Below, in pieces: positions 23,111-34,504 of a stretch of DNA of 64,000 nt (the stretch's first letter is position 1; each line of letters opens with the position of its first letter). Under the pieces are notes generated by a model. That model was not told the DNA's origin. It ran no database searches and saw nothing but the letters and a program-made list of their open reading frames with translations. Both the position numbers and the translations under genes were made by a program. The DNA is from Henckelia pumila (Eukaryota; Streptophyta; Magnoliopsida; Lamiales; Gesneriaceae), in assembly GCF_033568475.1 (NCBI RefSeq), contig NC_133123.1, positions 25,096,622-25,160,621 of the forward strand, written 5' to 3'.

Positions 23111-23951
23111 TTGGTGTCCTTAGTGAATATTTTATTCTGTAATTTGTATTATTGTCATTATCGCTTCGATATAATTGATAACACTCACGATGACACATCA
23201 ACAACCCCGATTTCTGCGCACAACTATGGACACCATTTCCATTACTCTTCGAGAATGAGCCTCATTCGCAGAGCTAGCTCCACCAATGAGCTCGACTGCT
23301 GCAAACCGTCCCGTCAATCCCAGATTCTAACCCAACCGTTGCACCACACCAACCCAGTGTAAACATAAAACCAAGCCCGGCATGCTACACAATCACTGTC
23401 CCGCTGATTCAATCATCACCAATCTAGCAGCGGATGAGCCTTGAAATTGTAAAAACACTGCACCCAACTGATCACCTAGATAAAGTTCAGGTTGAAATCG
23501 ATACCACCACGAACATCGCTGCGCAGAGTCACGAGCTCATCACCAATCGATAGGCGAGGCCGCAAGTTATCTAGCCCATTCATCGCCCAAAACAGCTCAT
23601 ATCCCATAAACATCAACCACCGCCTCGCAGTACCCAAACAGAAAAAATAGAGGGGGAATAAGCAGACCCAACACATCGGTTTTTGCCTATCGCGTACAAT
23701 GCACAAACAACAGCAAATCAGGCACCAAGCCGCGCCACCAGTTGCCTTCCGCTGCACCAATTTCGCCACACCCAAAAGTTGCCCAAGCCCTTGAGGCCAT
23801 CTCGTCCCAGTTCAACATTGGATGAATTGCACGCAATAAAAAAGAAAAGGAAAGCAAAAAGATAGAGAGAGAAGAGACAGAAATATTTTACCTGAAAAAT
23901 TGCGGGGTTGATTGACTAAGGAATTGATTGAGTCATTGGGACTTTTATATA
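23111..23951. other. Higher-GC stretch of unknown nature
   Basis: About 23190-23850 is less AT-rich than its surroundings. It carries overlapping modest frames on both strands (23090-23362 plus, 90 codons; 23476-23775 minus, 99 codons) with no recognised domain. It may be part of the truncated retroelement whose LTR remnant precedes it. No gene is called. Confidence 0.35.
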
Positions 23952-24878
23952 TAGGGATGGCAATGAGACGGGGCGGGGACGGGGATGCCTTCTCCATCCC
24001 CGTCCCCGAATTCGAACCCCATCCTCATACCCATCCAGATCCCCATAATTTCTTATAAGGGATTCCTCATCCCCATTTCCGCAGGGACCAAGTCCCTATC
24101 CCCGCCCCCATACCCGAATATATATATATATATATTATATCGTTCAATTTTATGATAAAATACATCAAATATTTTGGGTAATTTTTTTTATTATAATATT
24201 ATCTTTTAAAATTAATAAAAATATTTTAAATAACAAATATTTCTATCAATAAAAATTATTATTTTAAATAAAATATTATTAATCAAAAATTTATTAAGAT
24301 TATATATTTTTTTTCTAAATTTATCAAAATAAATAGCAAAATATACATAGATTAATATTAATAGTTACATGTGTACATAACATGAATGTGATTCAAATAA
24401 TATTTTTATGTTATAAAAAAGTACATTATCATAAGCGGATATATTATATATAATGTATAAAAAATAGGAAAAATGGTAATTTTGATTCTTTATGTTTGTC
24501 ACTTTCCGATTTCAGTTCTCTATGTTTTCATATTTCAGTTTTAGTCCTGCATGTTTTGATTTTTGGCAATTTCAGTATTTTTTATTCGAAAATGCTTACA
24601 TGTCACTATACACGTAAGCTCCACATCAGTACTGCATTGATGTCACATCAGCGCCACATCAGAAAAAGGACTTAAATTTCCCAAAAAAATAAAGATAGCG
24701 TACTGAAACTGAAATTGAAAAATACAGAAAACCAAAATCGCAAAGTGACAAACATACCGGACTTAAAAAACAATATTCCCTAAAAAATATATATAAACCA
24801 AAGAATAATGATACTTTTAATTTTAATTTTTATAATATTTTAGATTTAATAAATTTTAATAATTAAAATATTTATCTA

Positions 24879-24930
<52 letters not shown>

Positions 24931-25050
24931 TCCGCCCCAAATGTTGTGGGGATTTGTAAAAATCCCCGAACTCGAACTCATAACCGAATATTTTCCCTTG
25001 AACCTGCCCCGTTTCGGATTTTGAACCTGCGGAAAAAATTATCATCTCTA
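23952..25050. mobile_element. Non-autonomous hAT-like element with GC-rich ends, copy 2
   Basis: Left end TAGGGATGGCAATGAGACGG and right end GCCCCGTTTCGGATTTTGAA ... TTATCATCTCTA. It shares the interior of copy 1 at 22093, for example ATTAATATTAATAGTT and a (TTA)n tract at about 24879-24930. It is longer because a MULE-type MITE is inserted at 24467-24780. Confidence 0.65.
24467..24780. mobile_element. MULE-type MITE with 9-bp target duplication
   Basis: A 314-bp foldback element. The left arm carries TTTGTCACTTTCCGATTTCA and the right arm the near complement around ATCGCAAAGTGACAAACATA. It is flanked by a perfect 9-bp direct repeat, TAAAAAATA (24458-24466 and 24781-24789), the duplication length of Mutator-like transposons. 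Absence of this block from the sister copy at 22093-22908 supports insertion. Confidence 0.8.
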
Positions 25051-25507
25051 AGTGTGAGCTGGTATATTCCTTTTCCTTTTTTGTTAGGGAAAAAAAGATT
25101 GGACATTGACAAGACCTGAAATTAAAGAATCAGGTCTAATTTTTTGAGAGCGTAGACCAAAAGGATATGTTCAAGCAAAATTCTTGAATACATGGTCCAA
25201 TTATTATCATGTGAGAATAAATACTTCACTTCAGTAACACTTGTCTCATCCACACTTTTTACAGATCATCCACTCTACTTAAATCCCTTTTCCCAAAATC
25301 AATTACAAAGAGAGATTAACATTCTATTATCTAAATAAAAATCCTCAACCAAAAATATATGAAACCGATATTGGGTACGGAATCAAATAGGTAATTTTAT
25401 TAGTGCTGATCTTCTACAAGATTTGCATATGAAAATAGAGAAATAACCCCCTACCTACTTACTATTATAAAAAAGTACACTAGATTCAAATTAAATTTGA
25501 TCCCGTG
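25051..25507. other. Intergenic, no gene seen
   Basis: AT-rich, no coding frame or recognised repeat. Confidence 0.45.
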
Positions 25508-25700
25508 GGTGTAGTCGCTAGTTGGTTGAATGTATGAAATTTGAAATCAATATCCTAAATTCGAATCTAACAAAGTCTTATGTGTTTCTTATGTGCAGTC
25601 TTTTACGTACAATTGATCTCATCTATTTGATCTCATCTATTTCTCAATTCGAGTCGAATATACACACATACAAGATTTACCGGATACAAGCTCGAAATAT
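25508..25700 (+). mobile_element. tRNA-derived SINE
   Basis: The left part has an RNA polymerase III A-box-like GTAGTCGCTAGTTGGTTGAA and, about 35 bp later, a B-box-like CCTAAATTCGAATC. The spacing and order are those of a tRNA-derived SINE head. The 3' limit is not sharply defined. Confidence 0.5.
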
Positions 25701-26072
25701 AGTAACCATATATTTCTCGTCATAAAAGAAATGCTTGAAGTCATCAAATTAGTACGGACCCCAAAGTGAGATATGCATATAGCATCAACTATCTGCCACT
25801 AGTGCCGTCAAAACATGAAATTGACCAAGTACGTACATACAAGGAATCATATAAACGAACATTAATTAATTATAATATGCGAAACACATCTTTTTTTCTT
25901 TTCTTTTTTTTCCTTTTTTTTTTTGAATATATATGAGAAACACACGATCTCATCATATAATTTAAATGGTCAAAATTATTTATATCTTGACCCCACGTGA
26001 ATTCTAAAGAAAATCCAAAATATAATATATATATTATTAATAAGTGAAAAGATCACCATAATTTTAGTACTC

Positions 26073-26078
26073 TATAAA
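26073..26078 (+). promoter_or_regulatory. TATA box of the P450 gene
   Basis: CTATAAAAT lies 49 bp before the first ATG (26122). Transcription would be expected to start near 26105, giving a short 5' untranslated region and leaving the first ATG in the transcript. Confidence 0.5.
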
Positions 26079-26121
26079 ATCACCCTCAAGACTCTTCACC
26101 GAGACCAAGAAAATCCCAGAA

Positions 26122-29100
26122 ATGAAACTCTCTTTTCTCTCCATTCTTATAATTCCTATCCTTTTTATCCTTTCCGACGTTTCTAGTCTTATTCTCGCCA
26201 CAATGACCAAGTATGGTCTCCACATTCTGGCCATAATCGTATCGGTAACATCGTTGTGTTTCTTAAAGATGGCGTGGTTCGATCCGTGGCGGATTCGGAA
26301 GAAGCTCGAGTCACAAGGTATCAGAGGGCCTAAGCCTCGTTTTCTCTATGGAAATGTTGGGGAGATGCATAGGATTCAGGCGAATTCGGATTCGAACAAG
26401 AGTGACGAAGATGGAGAATTTGTGGCTCATGATTATACTTCCACACTCTTCCCATACTTTGAGCAATGGAGGAAAGAATATGGTGAGTTTTATTTATTTG
26501 TTTGTTTTGTTTACTTGTCTACCTTTAAATATTTATGCCATTTAGTTGATATTTGCATGTCTGTGTATATGTGTATTTGTTTGAGTTATTTATATATTAT
26601 TTGGGTAAACTTGGTGGAAAACAAATTTAGTTGAAATGACTCATATGTGTCTGCATGAGTCTAAAACTAATAATATTTAGGATAATTAACATATGATATA
26701 TATATATATATATATATATTATAATATATAAAGCTTCCGTATATTATAACAATCTTAAGTTTCACCACGGTACGTTTATTGTATATGAAATTAAAATATC
26801 ACGAATAACTAATATAAGAAAATAGTTGTATTTGGATTTTGTGGGAGATTTGAAATGCATGTACTTCAATGGAATATAATAGGTAGGATTGGAGAGTTTA
26901 TTAAAAATTGAAGTTAAAAAATATACGTGAGAAACAATAAAGTTTTTAAATCTTCCATTCTAATTTTAATCCAGATGCATACGATCGATGAATTTGAGAT
27001 GGGGATTTGAAATAAAATTTTCTCAAATCATTCTATACAAATGCAACCTAAACTTGTATAGCTAACATATCTCTTATTATATATATTAAAACATACTTAA
27101 CTTCCGAGTTGGTGGAGTATGTCAACAAGATATATAATCAAATGACCACGATTTCAATTCCTCTTATCGATAATTTCTTGGTCGAGTATATTTCGCAATA
27201 CCGGACTTTTTTTATTGTGGTTTACCAACTGACGTGCATGGTTTCACCGTTAAAAATAAAAGAAGAAAAAAAAAAAGAAGAAAAAGAGCATGCCGAATTA
27301 TTAATTTATTATACTTTTGTCTTTTGCCTTCATTAATTGGAGGTAAAAAACATTGCAATAAAGAGGGTTATATTTGGATTCACAAGTCACAATCAAGACG
27401 AAAAATAACAAACAAACATGCACAAGATTATGATGACTCCAAGTCTAAGATAAGATCTGAATATTACTGACCATCTAATTAAAGTGAATTTTTTGAACGT
27501 TCTAGCTAAGTTTTGGCCCCGGAAAACGACACCCACTTCCAAAACAAAGCTTCGTTCTTCAAAGTTCCATCCTATGCCTAGTATTGTCGGGAACCTTTTC
27601 TTGGAAAAAAAGATTAACACCCAAAATACATTGCACCAAACACATTTTTCCTTAGGCTTAGATTGATATATCTATTAATACACTTTTTACAATGCGTGAA
27701 AAAGAAAGGAAATGTAATTCTAATCATATATATATATCTGTCTTTTTACTGTCGATATTCTTCGTTATCAAATTTTAATCTTAGTATAAATTTAATTTAT
27801 AAAAATTTGATCATATATATTTCAATTTTAATCCATTTCTCATGAAAATGTTTTTGTAATATTGTACACGTTGACGCTATATGAACGATACATCAAAGCC
27901 ACGTGGAAAAATAATTACAATATAATTATTTTAAAAAAATATTAAAAGACTAATTAAGAGTGTGTTTGATTCGAATAGAGGAAAAATACTTTTTTTGAAA
28001 AAATATTTTTTTTTCTTAAAAACTATCTTGTTTGGGTTCCAAAGATTTTTTTTTTAAAAAAAAATTAGAAGCTAAAACTTTTGAATTTTTAATTCTGCGC
28101 CTACTTCTAATTCTATTTAAAAATTAAAAAAAACATTTTTCAATATTTATTCAAACACTAAAATTGATTTTTCAATATTTATCCAAACTAAAAAAACATT
28201 ATTCAACATTTTTTTTTATATAAAATTACTTTAAAATTTAAACTTATTTAATTAAGAGTTTTTTGTAAAGCTAACTTTTGTATCCAAGCTCCTCCTAAAA
28301 TTTGATAACATGACAAAAATTTAAAGAAACTAACGTATAGGGCCAAGAATTCAATTCTCCCAACATTTTAGTGTAAAAGTTTTCATATATATATGTGTGT
28401 GTGTGTGTATTTTACGGTTATAATATTTTCAATTTTTTTATTTTCCTAAAATTTGATAAAATTAATGGTAAAACGTGTTTTGTTGATCTGTATATAGTTG
28501 AAGAAATAGTTCAAATTTCTGCTACAATAAATAGTTCAAATCACGTACGTCAGTCGGAAGAAGATAATTGTTGTCACAGCAACCATGAATGGCTTTGTTT
28601 ATGCTAGCACATGGTCCATGGACACTGTTCATATGCTAGATCTAAGGGCTCATATTTTTTTTCATTTTAGATGATTTCATTTCAAAAAATATCATATCAA
28701 ATAATAAAAATAATGAACCGTTGGATTTCATTTGAGTACTATCCAATGGGGTAGCATAGACAAGACCACCGTGGACATAGATATTGCCATAGCCATCATA
28801 ATTGAAGTGAAACTCAATTATGGGCTTCTTAAGACACTTACACGTGGAATTCAATGATTAAAAAGCATGCACATAATATTTCAAATAAAAAAACAAACCA
28901 TGCAAATAATAGGAACTTCGATGATGCAATTAGGTAACCCCGGTACCCCATTATAGTTGTGTTGTCAACAATTGACCGCATATATAATTCATGTAAGACT
29001 CACATGAATTTGGGTTAATAAGGACGTTACATCCTAAAGTGGAGTCTGTAGGGTCGAAATTCTCTCAAATAATATATAGAGATAGGAAGATTCGAACCAG

Positions 29101-32100
29101 ATCCAACTATGAATCAGGGCCGTTGGATCGACATGTTCTTCGAAACAGATCTGACTATATATGAATTCGAGCTAGCTATTGAGTCTATGTTTGGGTTTTG
29201 ATCATTTAATTAGTCAAAATTTATTTCAAACTCTTTCACGTCTATATATAACGTAACTAGCATATTTTTCGTTTTCGGGTATTTTGTTTTGTCAGTCAAT
29301 TACGGTCTCAATCCAATCTACCTTTTTCCCTCCCAATTTTAGTTTTTTTTTTCATTAGAGTGTTTCTTTGTATCAAAAACGATGACGCGACGACCAATAT
29401 GGCTGACATGTTTGCTGTCGCGTTATCATTTCAGTGGAGAAAGACAAAGATCTAAAAAAAGAAAAGTAAAGTAAAAGCTAATGAAGTACAAATGTGAATT
29501 GAAATATAATATGATAAAAAATGAAAAAAAAAATGTATAATAAATATAATGTTAACAAACTTCAAATAATTCTAGGTTCATTGAGTCTAGCTAGCTAAGA
29601 GAGACTTGTAAAAGGGGCATCGACATTAGGACAACATCCCATGTAGAAAAGGGGTCAGTTTGTACCAAAACAATGACCGCACAGTCCTTAAAAAAATGAG
29701 AAAAAGTTGGGGAAAGAGGGGACAAATTATTGACATAATATTAAGACAGGTGCATGTGCATGGCGTACGTAGGAAACTGGATGTCCCTATAAATCCCCAA
29801 ATTTTGCAAGCTAATGATATCACCGCACATGCATGGCGCGTGGATTCGTCAAAAATTGCAGGACCACCCCCCCACTGCCAACATTAATATTTATTTGCCC
29901 CTTATTCGAAACTACATTTTTATATGCATGTGTTTAAGTCTTCCATTTCCCACACAACATTAATCATCAATACTTGGGTTACTACAAATGTGGTCCTGAG
30001 AAAAATGCGAACCGCGACCCGAAGCGAAGTTAAAAATATGATCTTCTTTTATCAATAATATATATATATACATACATATAATATTAAAGCACATTCACAT
30101 TAGAAAGAATTTTACTCATAGTTTCTCAAAATAAAATATTCAACAACCAATATTATTTAAAATTCACTTTTATTGCATTTTTAAAACAAAATCGTCATTT
30201 TTTGACATTTTATGATGAAAATTTGTGCAAGAATGTAACTATTTAACTAAATTCATCAAATGTAAAATATACTAAATAATGAAGTCAAAATACGAACAAA
30301 AAATATACATATATATAGTTGAGAGATAATAAATTAATGTAATATAAATTAATAAAATAATTATGCAACAATCCATTAGTAAATGAGAAAAAATGAGAGA
30401 AAATCTTTTACCTTTTGTAAAATTACTCAATTTTCATAACCTGCAATTTAAGTAATCAACATGGTTTAATTGAAAAATAAGTAAGAAAAACTTGAGCGTA
30501 TGTTTACCTATGATGTAACGGAGGTCTGCGAGAAAATTTCCGTGCATGTATTAAATTGGTTGGAAGGCTGCATGAGGAAAAAATATAGAAATTGAACAGA
30601 GTTAGTGAACCATTTAACTCATTTGGAACAAGATTTTTGTCATAAAAACATATTCACGATTTCTGTATTTTGTTATAACGCTATTTATTAAATAAATTTA
30701 TCTGGATATTAATTTAAATACTAATTTTTAAAAATAATCGGGGGCCCATCTCAAGGTGGGGTCCTGGGCCGTCGCCCGGCCCACCCTACCTTAGGGCCGC
30801 CCCTGGTTACTACTCACTACTCCATGCATCATATAGAGAGTCGATCGAACCCATGGCGGAGCCTGCAGAACCGTGTAGATCCCCGATCTCGGTTCAAGAA
30901 CAAACTGTGCGTTGGGAAAAGTTTCTTTTCATTTTTTTTTGGGTTATGGTTAGAACTTAGACATGCAGTCATTAATAATTTTCTCGTACCTTTGTTTTAC
31001 ATTTTTCCCAGGGGTTCAACGTGCAATATATTTTTCATTAAACAAAAGTACCCTATAGTTAACAAATGAAATATATTGTTCAAAAATCGATCCCCTAAAC
31101 CCTTGACCGGAAACCTAGTCCATCCTTAGGGAAACATACCCATAAAGGCTTAGATCGGACTGAACTATGTCGGTGGAATAATTCTTTTCATACAGTGTGG
31201 GTCGGGTCACTGGTTACCGACCCGTCCCATATTCTAAATTGACAATCAGAGCTCTTAAAATCGGCTAGACCTATAGAGCTTACTAGCCCTGTCACATAAA
31301 ATAGGTGGATTGACTCGCCTCGTTAGTCATTTTAACAATACTAAAATAGTGTTTGAGAGAGCTTCTAGGAAGCATTTCTTAGCTTTTCCTTAAAAAAATT
31401 TTGTTAAGGACTAGCTAAAAGTTCTCTCAAACACTACCTTAGTATATAAAAATCTAAGAAGTGTTTTTTAAAAGTTCTCCCAAACATTACATTACCTAAT
31501 TAACTACATTAGAAGAGTCCCTCGAGCTTGGAGAAATCCACTCCTTCGATTTCATGAATATTATAGGAATTACATGTACATGTAATCATTTTAGAAGCAT
31601 GAAAAACATCAAACGAGAGCAAGGCCAAATATACCTTAAGCCCTTATCTTTAAGGACCCCGCGTAAAAACTCTAAGGTTCTATTTGGATCGATGAGTTGA
31701 TCAACATGCACGAGAGGCTCGTTCATCTAGCTAGAAGATCAATCGATTGACATGACAGGGGTCAACCCTGTGTGCGCGTGTGCGTGCGCTAGCCTGACAA
31801 CCTGGATTTTTTTGTGTATAGGTCCAATATACACATATTCGACAGTAAACAAGCAACATTTATACGTGACCCACCCAGAAGTGGTGAAGGAAATGAACAA
31901 TCACAGCCTATCTTCGCACTTGGGAAAGCCTTCGTACATCACAAAGAGACTTGCCCCTATGCTTGGCAATGGTATTTTGAGGTCCAATGGTCACTTGTGG
32001 GCACGACAAAGGAAGATCGTCGCGCCTCAATTTTTCATGCACAGGGTCAAGGTACGACACTGCCTTCACTCAAACTTTATACAAGATATACAAAAATAAT

Positions 32101-33964
32101 ATCGAGAAAACACTCAATTTCGTCCTCTAAGTTGTCATGTTTTTTGATTTGGTCTTCTGACTTATAAAAGTTGTGTTTTAGTCTATTAATTTTGATTTTT
32201 TGTTGGTTATTAGTTCTATTTTATTGGAGTACTCAACATTTTTTAGTGTCACGTCAGCCGTTAAAATAGGACTAATACGAACAAACAAAAGAACAAAGTT
32301 TCATGATGACAAAAAGATAACTTTGACAAGTAATTAGATGAGTATAGCAGAAAATTAAACATGATAACTTAGAGGATTAAATTAATTATCTTCCCAATAA
32401 TATCACATGACGAAAGTACAATTATGCCCCTAAATCGATGCCGATTAATCTATATATCTTATCTTAAATTAAATACGGCAGGGAATGGTGGGATTAATGG
32501 TTGAATCTGTGGAATCTTTAATTAGCAAATGGGAGGGCTATATAGAAAGCCAAGGGGGTAACATGGCAGAAATTGAAGTTGAAGAAGATTTAAGAAGCGT
32601 TTCTGCAGACGTGATCTCGAAAGCGTGCTTTGGGAGCTCTTTTTTGAAAGGAAAACGTGTTTTCACAAAGCTTAGGACCCTTCAAAAACTCATGTCCAAC
32701 CAAAACTTCCTTTTTGGTTCCCATAGTTTGGGGTATGTTTTCTTTACTCCTTTCCTCCCATTTGGTATTTATTGCTTTAATTTATAACAATACACAGTTA
32801 CATTATCATCATTTATCTCTAGCTCTTGCTTAAAGCCACAAGCGTTCGATCTTACGCGAACAACAAAAGATGTTAAATAGAATTAAGAAAATTTCTTCCT
32901 TAGATTTGTCAACATTTAAAATTTTCTTACAAGCAATAAAACATGAACAAATTATTGAAAAAATGTTGTTTTGTTTATTGTTTATTGTTTTTTTAAAAAA
33001 AGAACACTTAAATAGACCCTTGATGATTCGAGCACACTTAAAACAAATACGCATTGCAGAATTTTCTTGACAGGGCAACAGAAGAAGATAGAGCAACTGG
33101 AGAAGGAGATAGAGTCACTGATATGGGACGCCGTGAAGGAGCGCGACGGAGAATGCTTTGGCGGAAACAAAGATCTGATGCAGATGATTCTTGAAGGAGC
33201 CATGAATAATGTCAGTGATGATAATGTGGGCAAGGTTTCGAATTACAAGAAATTCATAGTGGACAACTGCAAGAACATCTACTTCGCCGGCCACGAATCC
33301 ACCGCGGTGGCCGCGTCATGGTGCCTGATGCTGCTGGCCTTGCACCCGCAGTGGCAGTCGCGGATACGCGAGGAGGTGGACGACGTCTGCCACGCCAATG
33401 GCGAGGGTCTGTGTGCCGACTCGTTGCATAAGTTGAAAACGGTAAGCGTGCACGCGGCAGTTCATTTTAATTCATGTAACCAAAATATCATCTAAAACTG
33501 AGATCTCGTCTCAAATTTTTGAACATCAAATGCTGATTCCATGACAATGGATACAGACAGCAATGGTGATCCACGAGGTGCTAAGGCTGTATCCCCCGGC
33601 AGCATTTGTATCAAGAGAGGCACTTCAAGAAACCAAAATTGGCCACATTGTGGTGCCCAAAGGAGTGTGTCTGTGGACCTTAATCCCGACTCTTCACCGA
33701 GACCCTGATATTTGGGGAGCTGATGCCAACGAATTCAACCCACAACGCTTCGCGAATGGGATTTCCAATGTCTATATCCCGTTCGGGTTAGGACCTAGGT
33801 TGTGCTTGGGCAAGAGTTTCGCCCTCGTTCAGCTCAAAATCATTGTTTTTCTCATCGTGTCCAAGTTCACGTTCACCTTGTCACCCAAGTATAGGCATTC
33901 GCCTGCTTTTAGGATGATCGTCGAGCCTGGTCATGACGTTCGCTTATGCATCCGAAGACGGTAG
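26122..33964 (+). CDS. Cytochrome P450, CYP714-like
   Basis: Five exons join in frame: 26122-26482, 31822-32051, 32482-32732, 33060-33441 and 33557-33964 (543 residues, all GT-AG). Visible P450 features: N-terminal membrane anchor, IRGPKP after the anchor, C-helix WARQR, I-helix AGHEST (357-362), K-helix EVLR (415-418), FNPQRF, and the heme loop [10 protein letters not shown] with ligand Cys491. Exon sequences such as GMVGLMVES and [15 protein letters not shown] match the CYP714 family, whose characterised members oxidise gibberellins or other diterpenoid or triterpenoid acids at the ER; the exact substrate here is unknown. The N-terminus is odd: starting at Met1 gives two hydrophobic stretches, whereas Met28 (26203) gives a typical 516-residue P450 with one anchor. 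Intron 1 is 5339 bp and repeat-laden. The gene ends about 540 bp from the convergent hydrolase gene and looks intact. Confidence 0.9.
27104..27250 (+). mobile_element. Au-like SINE, truncated, in P450 intron 1
   Basis: The head GAGTTGGTGGAGTATGTCAA resembles a polymerase III A box and CACGATTTCAATTCCTC resembles a B box. The body TTCTTGGTCGAGTATATTTC is shared with the SINE at 41690. It breaks off after GGTTTACC and GTGCATGGTTTCACC. Confidence 0.5.
31348..31435. mobile_element. Short TIR element (MITE) in intron 1
   Basis: The ends AGTGTTTGAGAGAGCTTCT and AAAAGTTCTCTCAAACACT are inverted over about 13 bp and enclose a short interior. A further half copy, AGAAGTGTTTTTTAAAAG ... CTCCCAAACATTA, follows at about 31458-31492. 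Confidence 0.5.
32100..32395. mobile_element. Foldback MITE in P450 intron 2
   Basis: The left arm has GTCCTCTAAGTTGTCATG and the right arm CATGATAACTTAGAGGAT, an inverted pair about 220 bp apart. The centre contains CACGTCAGCCGTTAAAAT, as in the MULE-type family at 24467. It fills most of intron 2 (32052-32481). Confidence 0.55.
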
Positions 33965-34504
33965 ACCAAGAAAACAGAGTAGTGTACCGAGCTCGTTGAA
34001 TAGTCTGCACATCTGGGTTCAGAATAATCACTTTTTCTTTAAACATTTGCAAACACTACCTCAGTGGAGTTTTGTATTGTTGAGAGTGAACTATGTAATC
34101 TATTTTGAGGAAGGGACACTTACCTTTTAATTGGAATTATCCTGATAAGGAGAATGAATCACTGCCCACGCTTGAATGGAGTTCATGTATATCAAAGATT
34201 CAAAGTAGGTGAGATGGATTTAGTCATAAAATTCTTCTACCTCAAACCGTTCAATCCAAACACATCCTAAAACGTCTCCCGATTTATGTAAGGAAAACGA
34301 ATAATTGTACACTCATAATAACAATTATATTTTTCCTTAGCATACCTTGTATTCCATTGCATACCTTATAACCTAAAGCCAGAAATTCCCTTCTGGTGGA
34401 AAAATAGCACCACACCTGAGTACGAGCTTTCGTTCAATTTCACTCGCATTGATGAAGAACCCAATATTCTTGTCTTCCCGTCTGTATCTTCGAGGAGGCG
34501 AATA
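33965..34504. other. Convergent intergenic region
   Basis: Holds the 3' untranslated regions of the P450 (plus) and hydrolase (minus) genes. No separate gene, domain or repeat was recognised; the frame 33933-34130 is a shadow of the P450 end. Confidence 0.5.

Larger units (their letters stand above)
26483..31821 (+). other. Intron 1 of the P450 gene (5.3 kb)
   Basis: GTGAGT donor and TATAG acceptor. It contains a (TA)n tract near 26697-26718, a SINE fragment (27104-27250), poly-T/A-rich foldback DNA around 27950-28260, a GC-rich stretch at 30738-30806 like the end of a hAT element, and a small TIR element at 31348-31435. Short frames such as 28395-28607, 29660-29887 and 30824-31069 show no domain and are not called as genes. 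Confidence 0.8.

Noticed and set aside
23476..23775. 99-codon minus-strand frame in a higher-GC stretch
   Set aside because: No recognised domain, no splice-compatible neighbour, overlapping frames on the other strand.
30738..30806. GC-rich end resembling a hAT transposon terminus
   Set aside because: No matching left end was found within several kb, so no element is called.
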